A DNA stretch of 64,000 bases from Syntrophomonas palmitatica JCM 14374. Lineage in GTDB: Bacteria > Bacillota > Syntrophomonadia > Syntrophomonadales > Syntrophomonadaceae. A model generated the notes under the pieces. The model was not told the DNA's origin and ran no database searches. It was given only the letters and a program-made list of their open reading frames with translations. Both the position numbers and the translations under genes were made by a program. The stretch spans positions 156,487-220,486 of the forward strand of contig NZ_BBCE01000001.1 of the NCBI RefSeq assembly GCF_001311885.1. The letters run 5' to 3'. Below, in pieces: positions 56,372 to 64,000 of this stretch (positions are counted from its first letter, which is position 1; every line of letters starts with the position of its first letter).

Positions 56372-57733
56372 ATGGACGAAAAAACGCGCCGTTTAGGGGA
56401 AGAAAAAGTATCGAATTTATTATGGCAGTTTTCACTGCCGTCTATTGTTGGTACTCTGGCCAGTTCCGCATATGTGATTATAGACCGGGTTTTTGTGGGA
56501 CAGGTGGTAGGCGCTGACGCTATTGCCGGTATGTCGGTTACCATGCCCATATCCTTTGTATTAATGGCTTTTGGTATGCTGGTGGGAATAGGTTCGGGAG
56601 CCCTTATTTCGATTCGCCTGGGCGAAGGCAAACGTGAAGAAGCTGAATCTATCCTGGGTAATGCGTTTTCTCTAGTTTTAATTATTGCGGTAGTCGTCAG
56701 CAGCCTGTTTTTACTGTTTCTGAATCAGGTCTTAACCCTGTTTGGCGCGAGCCCCGCCATTCTCCCTTACGCCAGGCAGTTTATAGGCATTGTTCTTTTA
56801 GGTTCGGTTTTTCAGTATATCAGTTTTGGCCTGTCAAGTGTTATTCGCGCCGAAGGCAATCCCCGCATGGCTATGTATGTAGTCTTAATCAACGCCGGAA
56901 TTAATATTATATTAGATTTTGTTTTTATTTTCTTTTTGGGTTGGCAGGTTCGCGGCGCGGCTATTGCCACCATCATATCCCAGGCAATTTCCGGGTCTAT
57001 CGTATTATGGCATTTTCGCAGTTCCCGCAGCGTTCTGCGCTTGCGGTTGAAGAATATGAAAATTAAGCCTGAAATTATACGTGGAATAATCTCGATTGGC
57101 ATGGCGCCTTTTGCTATGCAGCTGGCCGCCAGCATCGTTAATACCCTTTTCAACCAGGATCTGGCGCGTTATGGCGGAGACGCCGCCATCGGTGCATACG
57201 GTGTCATCAATGCGATTATTGTCTTTCTGGTTATGCCGGTTATAGGCATTAATATGGGCGCGCAGCCAATTATCGGATACAATTACGGAGCCCGGCGCTA
57301 CGACCGCGTTTTAGAAACCTTAAAAGATGCGATTATCGCCGGCACCTTGATAACCAGCGCTGGTTTTATAATAATGGAACTCTTCCCCCGCCATCTCGTA
57401 GGTTTTTTCACCAGGGACGCGCAGTTGCTGTCAATCGGAACTCATGGTATGCGTATTATTGTAGCTATGCTGCCCGTGGTAGGTTTTCAAATAATCAGCG
57501 GCAACTTCTTTCAGGCCATCGGCAAGGCGCGCAAAGCTTTAATACTGACTCTGCTGCGGCAGGTAATAGTGCTGATTCCCGCATTGATAATACTTCCCCG
57601 TTTCTTTCAGCTGAACGGGGTATGGTTCGCCGGTCCGGTAGCCGATGGTATAGCCACTTTAATTACCTTGATTGTACTATTGCCCGAAGTCCGTTCCCTG
57701 AAATCCCGATGGCGTGACGTGGCTGAAGAGTAA
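56372..57733 (+). CDS. MATE family efflux transporter
   Basis: 453 aa, 12 membrane helices. N-terminal EEKVSNLLWQFSLPSIVGTLASSAYVIIDRVFVGQVVGADAIAGMSV is the MepA/NorM-type opening; VMPVIGINMGAQPIIGYNYGARRYDRV is the mid-protein MATE repeat. Exports cationic drugs or metabolites using Na+ or H+. Starts with ATG at 56372; ribosome site weak (GAGGTAAATTTT). Confidence 0.93.
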   Translation: MDEKTRRLGEEKVSNLLWQFSLPSIVGTLASSAYVIIDRVFVGQVVGADAIAGMSVTMPISFVLMAFGMLVGIGSGALISIRLGEGKREEAESILGNAFSLVLIIAVVVSSLFLLFLNQVLTLFGASPAILPYARQFIGIVLLGSVFQYISFGLSSVIRAEGNPRMAMYVVLINAGINIILDFVFIFFLGWQVRGAAIATIISQAISGSIVLWHFRSSRSVLRLRLKNMKIKPEIIRGIISIGMAPFAMQLAASIVNTLFNQDLARYGGDAAIGAYGVINAIIVFLVMPVIGINMGAQPIIGYNYGARRYDRVLETLKDAIIAGTLITSAGFIIMELFPRHLVGFFTRDAQLLSIGTHGMRIIVAMLPVVGFQIISGNFFQAIGKARKALILTLLRQVIVLIPALIILPRFFQLNGVWFAGPVADGIATLITLIVLLPEVRSLKSRWRDVAEE

Positions 57734-57808
57734 TAAGTTGAATGGATAAAGGTAATATTATACAAACGTCGAATATCCTAATTAAACATTTACGGGGGAG
57801 ATGAGAAA

Positions 57809-58588
57809 ATGTCCTATGACAGCTATGAAACTTTGAAGATCGAGATGCTGGATAATGACATTATGCTGCTTGGCCTTAACCGCCCGGGCAAACTTAACGC
57901 CGTCAGCAAACAGATGCTTGATGACTTAGAGGATTTGTGGAAAAAACTACGAAACGATTTTAAAACCCGTGTGGTTATCCTGCGCGGTGAAGGTGAAAAA
58001 GGATTCTGCGGCGGGGTGGATGTGAAAGAAGGCTTAACTCCAGATCTCATGCATCTGCCGGGCTTTTATGAATACCAGGTGCGATTGGCTGAACTGCAGC
58101 TGCTAATGCGCAAGATTCCCCAGCCTATAATTGCCTTAATTCACGGGGCGGCGGCCGGAGCCGGTTTCAGTTTTTCCCTGGCGTCCGATATAAGAATAAT
58201 CACACCTGATGCCAGGTTCTCGGCTTTTTATATTAATGTGGGTCTGGGCGGAGCAGATATGAGTTCGAGCTATTTCCTGCCCCGTCATATCGGTACCGGG
58301 CGCGCTTACGAATTCTTGCTCACCGGGCGATTTATGAACGCTGAAGAAGCTATGAATTTAGGCTTTGCTTCCCGTTGTGTTCCTAAAGAAGAATTATTGG
58401 ACACCGCCCTGGATATGGCCAAAGATATCGTTGCCAAAGAATTTATTCAAATCAGGCTCACCAAGGAAGCCATCAACGCTAACCTGGACTGCGCAGGTCT
58501 GGAAAGAGCTCTTGATATGGAGAACCGCAACCAGGTCTTGCTGGTTATGCACAACATGGACAAAGGCAGAGAGCGGCCCTTTGGATAA
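57809..58588 (+). CDS. Crotonase-fold (enoyl-CoA hydratase/isomerase family) protein lacking both canonical Glu
   Basis: 259 aa. GFCGGVDVKEG and IHGAAAGAGFSFSLASDI supply the oxyanion hole of the crotonase fold, and FLLTGRFMNAEEAMNLGFASRCVP the typical third part. Aligned to rat mitochondrial hydratase, the two catalytic Glu (144 and 164) fall on Ser (AGAGFSF) and Tyr (SAFYIN), so simple hydration is unlikely. Another crotonase chemistry (isomerase, hydrolase, decarboxylase) is possible. GGGGGAGATG before ATG. Near CoA-transferase genes, suggesting acyl-CoA metabolism. Confidence 0.87.
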   Translation: MSYDSYETLKIEMLDNDIMLLGLNRPGKLNAVSKQMLDDLEDLWKKLRNDFKTRVVILRGEGEKGFCGGVDVKEGLTPDLMHLPGFYEYQVRLAELQLLMRKIPQPIIALIHGAAAGAGFSFSLASDIRIITPDARFSAFYINVGLGGADMSSSYFLPRHIGTGRAYEFLLTGRFMNAEEAMNLGFASRCVPKEELLDTALDMAKDIVAKEFIQIRLTKEAINANLDCAGLERALDMENRNQVLLVMHNMDKGRERPFG

Positions 58589-58594
58589 AAACAA

Positions 58595-58634
58595 AAAGCC
58601 TGTGCGTTGACTTTTCAAGTCGCGGCACAGGCTT
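58595..58634. terminator. Bidirectional terminator between crotonase and CoA-transferase genes
   Basis: AAAGCCTGTGC / GCACAGGCTTT stem with a partly paired inner loop, flanked by AAAACAAA and TAATTTTC. Confidence 0.8.
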
Positions 58635-58656
58635 TAATTTTCTATAAATATGAAAC

Positions 58657-59993
58657 CTATTCGATCTTGTTGGTTTTTCTCCAGATACCTAACTTCTCGG
58701 CTTCTTTAACTAATTCATCCTGGAATTGCGGGTGGGCTATTTTTATCAGTTCTTCAGCTCTCCACCAGGTAGGTTTGGCTCTCATTCTGACCGCGCCGTA
58801 TTCGGTTACGATATAATCCACCATTTGACGGGGAACAGTGGTTATGGATGCCGGGGCAAAGGTTGGCACTATACGCGAACGCAGGTTGCCTTCTTTATCC
58901 TTGTAAGTAGAAGCCAGGCAAATAAAGCTCTTTCCTCCTTTAGACCACTGGGCGCCGAGCACAAAGTCCCACATTCCGCCATTACCCGAAATCTGAGCTG
59001 TATTGCTGCTTTCCGCGTTTACCTGGCTGAACAGATCAACTTCCACCGTGTTTACAATTGAAATAAAGTTGTCTAATTGCGCTATTACCCTGGGTTCATT
59101 GGTATATGTTACGGGATATGACGCGCAAGCGGGATTCTCGTTCAGGAAATCATACATACGCTGGCTGCCGATGGCAAAGGTGTAGGCGACGCGCCCCCGG
59201 TCAATGTTCTTGGCCATGCAGTTCATGCGTCCAGCTTCCATCATATCTACATAAGCATCAACAAACATTTCCGTATGTCCGCCGAGCTTCTTTAAGTCTG
59301 ATTGAGCGATAGCGGTTCCAACCGCGCCGGGCATGCCGCCTATTCCTAATTGTATACAGCAGCCGTCATGAATAAACTCCATAATATGTTTGGCAATAGC
59401 CCAGTCAACCTCATTAGGTTTTATGCCTGGGAGATCGGGCAGCATTTGATCATCGGGCGCTTCTACTATATAGTCAACCATGGAAATATGCACCGATTCT
59501 TCAGCGCCTCCCAAACATTTCGGCTGGTTCTTGTTTACCTCTACTATAACGGTATCCGCAACTTCCATGTTGGCAAGGGTCTCAGAATTCTGAGGTCCCA
59601 GGTTAAAATAGCCGTATTTATCCATAGGGCAAACCTGGGCAATAGCCACATTACGGTGCGGAGCTATACCATCCCTGTACAGGCGGCAGGCATCATGATA
59701 GAGGATGGGGACATAATTACAAAGGCCATAGGATTGAAGTACACGGGAAATTTTGCTGAATTGCCAGTCGTTGTAGATAAAACTGTCCTTGACCTTTGCG
59801 GTTTCCGGGACTGGAGGGACGGTAACCGCTGAATAAATTTGCACATCTCTGAGGTCGGTTCTGCGAGCCAGGGCCTGGTCGACAACTACAGGTTTGCCGC
59901 AAAAAAACCGTAATCTACAATGTCTCCTGATTTGACCACTTTGACTGCTTCGTCTGCACTGACCAGTTTTTGCTTATACTCTTGTGAATACAT
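58657..59993 (-). CDS. Acetyl-CoA hydrolase/transferase family (4-hydroxybutyrate/butyrate CoA-transferase type), frame interrupted near 59905
   Basis: 445 aa after restoring one base in GGTTTTTTGCGGC ([21 protein letters not shown]). The 5' segment (59890-59993) begins [26 protein letters not shown] lies upstream of its ATG. Landmarks: [17 protein letters not shown] (G-rich CoA loop), [18 protein letters not shown] (the Glu here is probably the catalytic one), [23 protein letters not shown] and [13 protein letters not shown]. Moves CoA between short-chain acyl groups, for example butyryl-CoA and acetate. Confidence 0.9.
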
Positions 59994-60153
59994 ATGATAC
60001 TAACCCCCCAAAATATTTTTCTATATGGAATGCGTGGCAAAACCTGTACGCATAACCATCAATTTTATCTTTCTATGAGTTGTATGAATTTATAGACAAT
60101 TTAAAGGCCAGAATATCTACCCTTCCTTTGCCTGTGATTCTGTAACAGCGAGG

Positions 60154-61335
60154 TTAAATAATACCGCGGCTTTTAAGGTCTAGAATTTCACTCTCTCTGT
60201 ATCCCAGAGCCCCTAGGACTTCTTGATTGTGCTGGCCCAGTTCGGAAAAGATAAGATGAATTTCACCCGGAGATTCAGACATTACGAAAGGCAGGCCGGT
60301 AAGATGCAATGAATGGTTAGAAGAACGAAAATCGGGTATGGTTTTAATTAGGTCCCGTGCTAATATTTGCGGATGAACACAAATTTCTTCAAGATTTAAT
60401 AAAGGACTAAAACAAAAACCAGAATCAGAAAAAAGCTGTTCCCATTCATCACGCTTACGAGTTAAAAACTGGGCTTGGATATCTGCATATATCCCCTCCT
60501 GTCTGCTTAAATTCCATTGCTGTTCACTATATTCAGGATAACCCATGCGTATGCAGAATTCCTGCCAGAACTTGCCTTCTACCGCTGCCAGGCTAACATA
60601 GCCGCCATCCTGCGTCTGGTAAATGTTGTAACAGGCATAGGCTCCCCCCAGCAAAGATTCACCCCGCTGAGGCATATTGCCGTTAGCGGCCCAGTCTGCC
60701 AGGGGTTGAACCATAAAACTTATAGCCCCATCCAAAATTGACACATCGCAGAACTGGCCCTGACCGCTTTTTTCTCTCTGAAATAACGCCATCAATATCG
60801 CGGTTACAGCATACATTGAACCACCTGCCAGAGCAGCCATGGTAAGAGGCGGAACAACTGGTTTCTGGCCTTTTATCCCGTTTAACAGAGCCATTCCCGC
60901 AAGGCTTTGAAAATTCAAATCATGTCCGGGAGATTCTCTTAACGGACCATTCTGCCCAAAACCGCTCAATGCGCAGTAGATTAAACCAGGATTAATTTGT
61001 CTGAGGGTTTCGTAATCCAGACCCAGCCTGTCCATCACCCCGGGCCTGAACTGCTCGATTACCACATCGCTTTCAAGCGCCAGCTTCTTAAAAATCTCCT
61101 GACCTTCTCTTTGGCGCAAATCCAGGCTGATGCTCTTTTTATTGCGGTTTAGCAGGTAAAAAAGCGCCCCCACCCCTTCAATAAGAGGGGGTTGGTATCT
61201 TGCAGGGTCCCCGCCGTGCGGATCTTCTATCTTGATAACCTCAGCCCCGTAATCAGTCAGCACCTGTGTGCAAAAAGGCCCGGCCAACACCCTGGACAGA
61301 TCCAATACCTTGATTCCTTGGAGAGGAAGAGCCAT
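60154..61335 (-). CDS. CaiB/BaiF family CoA-transferase (class III)
   Basis: 393 aa. GIKVLDLSRVLAGPFCTQVLTDYGAEVIKIEDPHGGDPAR is the family opening; NRNKKSISLDLRQREGQEIF, VVIEQFRPGVMDRLGLDYETL, CALSGFGQNGPLRESPGHDLNFQSLAG (catalytic Asp in GHDLNFQ) and a DRKRDEW-type helix follow. Transfers CoA between carboxylates such as formate, oxalate, carnitine or succinate derivatives; the acyl group is unknown here. ATG at 61335 with GGGGGCGG. Confidence 0.93.
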   Translation of the reverse strand: MALPLQGIKVLDLSRVLAGPFCTQVLTDYGAEVIKIEDPHGGDPARYQPPLIEGVGALFYLLNRNKKSISLDLRQREGQEIFKKLALESDVVIEQFRPGVMDRLGLDYETLRQINPGLIYCALSGFGQNGPLRESPGHDLNFQSLAGMALLNGIKGQKPVVPPLTMAALAGGSMYAVTAILMALFQREKSGQGQFCDVSILDGAISFMVQPLADWAANGNMPQRGESLLGGAYACYNIYQTQDGGYVSLAAVEGKFWQEFCIRMGYPEYSEQQWNLSRQEGIYADIQAQFLTRKRDEWEQLFSDSGFCFSPLLNLEEICVHPQILARDLIKTIPDFRSSNHSLHLTGLPFVMSESPGEIHLIFSELGQHNQEVLGALGYRESEILDLKSRGII

Positions 61336-61493
61336 AGAGCCGCCCCCTGATTTTGTATTTGAACATTATTACTTATTTTTATTCGTCACCGGCTTTGAAA
61401 GTCCTCCCATTTTCACTCTAAAAAATCATCCCTGGAGCATTAGATGCCCAAAATCAGGAGATACTTGTCCTATAACCAGGGAGGATTAGGAGC

Positions 61494-64000
61494 ATGCCAG
61501 GACAATTACTTCGCTTTGGCCTTACCGGCTTAATTAATACGTTAATGGATTTCGGTATATTTAATATTCTGTTGTTTTTTACCGGAGCTGCAAGCAGTTT
61601 GGCCATTGGCCTCATTAACATTGTGGCAATAGGTATGGCAGCTGTTAACAGCTATTTCTTAAATCAATGCTTCACATTTCAAACTAAGACTAAATCCCAC
61701 TTCTCACAGGGCCTGCGTTTTGCCGCCGCAACTATAATGGGCTTATTCATAAACACCCTGGTTGTCATCTTTGCGACCCATAATCTGCACCTATTCCCGT
61801 ATCCCAACTATATAGTCCTTAATCTCAGCAAAATTTTAGGGGCAATATTATCAGCATCCTGGAACTTCTTGACTTATCGTTTCTGGGTGTTTCAAACAGC
61901 CGGAAGCGAAGCTTCCTGGGGGAAACAGGAGACCGTAGAGGGACTGACCAGCATCATCATTCCTGCCTACAACGAAAGCCAGCGTCTTCCCGCCCGTTTA
62001 GAACAACTGGCCCGCATACTCCCCTCTTATTTCCCGGTCGAAATAATCATTGTTGATGATGGCAGCAGCGATAATACCTGGCAGCTTTGCGAAGCGATCA
62101 GGCATCATTATGATTGCATATCATGCCTTTCTTATTTCCCCAATCAGGGCAAGGGCAAAGCGGTGCGCACCGGCATGAAATCCGCCCGGGGCGAATTTCT
62201 GATTTTCACAGATGCGGACTCTACGTTTGATATTGAACATATAAAACAAGTGGCAGAATGTCTCCATCAGGCCATTCCGTGGTAATTGCCAGTCGTTTGG
62301 CCGCAGGTCTGGGACGTGCAGACGGGGAATCGATTATTAGGCGTCTAATGGGAAAAGCCTTCAATTTAATGGTACAGGCTCTGGTACTGCCTGGCATCCG
62401 GGACAGCCAGTGCGGTTTAAAGGGTTTTCATTACCAGGCCGCGCGGCCAATTTTTTCCCGTCAGCGTTTGAATGGTTTTGCCTTTGATGTGGAAGTACTT
62501 GCCCTGGCACGGGCTCTAAAAATACCGATTAAAGAACTGCCGCTTCGAGTAAAGGATTGTCCAGGCAGTACGGTAAACCGGATCTTAACGCCTTTGCAAA
62601 TGGCGGTGGACATCATTTATCTAAAATTGGCCTTTTTTATTAATGAGTACAGACTGCCAGGAGGCTATCAGCCTTTACGTGAAGCCGCTACGATCATGAC
62701 GCTATTTTTCGCTGCCCTGGCATTACGGCTGCCGTGGCTTTGGGAAATTCCTCGCTTTATCGATGAGCTGAAGGAAGTACGTTTAAGCTACCTTATTTTC
62801 ACCGGACAGGCCTTGCCCCTGCACAATGCCGCTCATGACATAGGCGCCATGCACAACTATATCCTGGCCATTATCTTCAAATTGCTCGGGCCGGGAATAT
62901 ACTGGCCCCGGCTCTATGTGGCCTGCTGCTCGGCTTTGACAGTGATAGTGGTATACCTTCTAGGCCGTATACTATTTGGAAGAACCACCGGGCTGCTGAC
63001 ATCAGTTTTCTTAATGTTCAACGGAATGAACATCCTGACTAGCCATATGGCCTGGGCTAATTGCACTACACCGTTTTTTTTCACGCTGGCAATGCTTTCA
63101 ACCATTCTGGCGGAACAAAAAAGAAACGGCTGGTGGCTGGCCGCAGCCGGTTTATTATGGGCAGCTCCCTGCAAACCCATTCTTCGGTAATCATATATAT
63201 CGCCATTGTCTCTGTTTATGTGGCACGTCCCGCTTTCCGCAGCTATACTGGTTTAAATCTCAAGTGGTACTGGTTGTCTGCCGTACTTTTTTTGCTGGGT
63301 TACGCCAATATGATTTATTTTAACCTGACCAGTCATGGCGGAAGTATTCGCTGGCTGAGCAACAAGGGTTATGCGCTGGAGCAGCATTTGAGTTTATCAT
63401 CCTACCTGACCAATGTTTTAAATATGATTACCCAAATACTACGCAGCCTGGGTTCTAATTACGGAAGCCATGAACATTTATGGCAATACCTTAACCACCC
63501 TACTTTCCTGCTGGCTGTTTTATTGCTTGTTTTTGGCATAAGCCTGGCCGCAAAAAAAGGAAGCCCTGCTCTGCTTCCGGTTTGGATTATTGCCGGTACT
63601 CTGATTATAATGCCGCTGGTTAATAAGCGTTTTGTTTTTTACCTGGCCACCCGATATACTATGCCGGTTCTGATTTGCTGCATGCTTCTGGCAGGCCAGG
63701 CGGCGGCGCACATATTTAGGCAGATGCCGCAATATCTCGGAGACAGAAAATACTTGGCGCCTCTAAGTCTAAGTCTGGTTGTTTTATTGGCAGCCTGCCA
63801 GTTTATACCTTATAGTTATTACTGTATAAGCCACCTGGGAAGCAATGAGTCCAACCGCATGACTCTGCAAGCTTTGAATCTGGCCTGTGAAATGGCACGA
63901 TATGACAAACGTCTGATCCTGCTGGATAAATCGCTGCCTATAGAAAATCAGCCTCTTCCGTATCTTATGAGCCTGGTATCCCAGCCCTACCGGGAAGTAA
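61494..64000 (+). CDS. GtrA - GT2 (polyprenol-phosphate type) - GT-C membrane glycosyltransferase fusion, two frame breaks, cut by window edge
   Basis: One long gene of at least 836 codons if one base is restored near 62270 (CATCAGGCCATTCC, expected HQGHSVVIASR) and near 63167 (GCAGCTCCCTGC, expected WAASLQTHSSV). Residues 5-140: GtrA flippase-like domain with four helices (LLRFGLTGLINTLMDFGIFN). About 150-380: DPM1/GT2 transferase with IIIPAYNESQRLPARL, VDDGSSDNTW, NQGKGKAVRTGM and FTDADSTFD. From about 390: hydrophobic ArnT/PMT-like GT-C region (RLPWLWEIPRFIDELKEVRL). Start ATG behind AGGGAGGATTAGGAG. Probably builds and uses a lipid-linked sugar for cell-surface glycosylation. Confidence 0.85.

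Overview
The window reads as chromosome of an anaerobic, endospore-forming Firmicute of the class Clostridia. A Syntrophomonas-like fatty-acid oxidiser is my best guess, but this is inference. The evidence is a Bacillus/Clostridium-type pur operon order, T-box and ykkC-class leaders, a CIRCE element, a GerM-type lipoprotein, CotF-type coat proteins, a ferredoxin-linked 2-oxoacid oxidoreductase, acyl-CoA dehydrogenase with ETF, and several CoA-transferases. There are no phage genes, transposases, rRNA, CRISPR arrays or convincing tRNAs.

Layout. 1-9.0 kb: purine operon purE-B-C-S-Q-L-F-M-N on the minus strand, led by a consensus-like promoter and a ykkC-class riboswitch, probably PRPP-sensing, with a terminator. 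9.0-13.7 kb: an esterase/lipase, a small coiled-coil gene, a GerMN lipoprotein, a metallo-beta-lactamase-fold hydrolase and a GAF/HD-GYP protein. 13.7-15.8 kb: guaA and hpt. 16-21.6 kb: a LolA-like protein, glutamine synthetase, a nitronate monooxygenase-type enzyme, and groES-groL under a perfect CIRCE. 21.7-24.2 kb: molybdopterin genes mogA, moaC, moaA and a small Cys-rich ORF behind a structured leader. 24.3-29.4 kb: 5-formyl-THF cyclo-ligase, lgt, tsaD, rimI-tsaB-tsaE and a family-4 uracil-DNA glycosylase. 29.6-38.1 kb: a spore-type GH18, an amidohydrolase, a class I amidotransferase, the acpS-nnr-CBS-alr-ndoAI-ndoA series and a lone CheW. 38.2-41.5 kb: a four-gene 2-oxoacid:ferredoxin oxidoreductase operon under a T-box whose specifier looks like CUC (Leu). 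41.6-48.3 kb: an L,D-transpeptidase, a MarR regulator, acyl-CoA dehydrogenase-etfB-etfA, an NlpC/P60 hydrolase and two coat proteins. 48.3-64 kb: a FetAB-like ABC exporter, a DEAD-box helicase, VanW, glycosyltransferase, DegV, MFS and MATE proteins, a crotonase-fold protein, two CoA-transferases, and a GtrA-GT2-GT-C fusion running off the right edge.

A striking property is that at least fifteen otherwise intact genes (purF, purL, purB, guaA, groL, cheW, etfB and others) are each broken by one or two small indels. Nearly all are explained by loss of a single base, usually G or C from a short G/C run. Restoring the base gives full-length family proteins, so I annotate them as single genes and treat the breaks as probable assembly errors. 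Metabolically the window joins purine nucleotide supply, ferredoxin- and ETF-linked carbon metabolism, cofactor synthesis, envelope/spore functions and tRNA modification.
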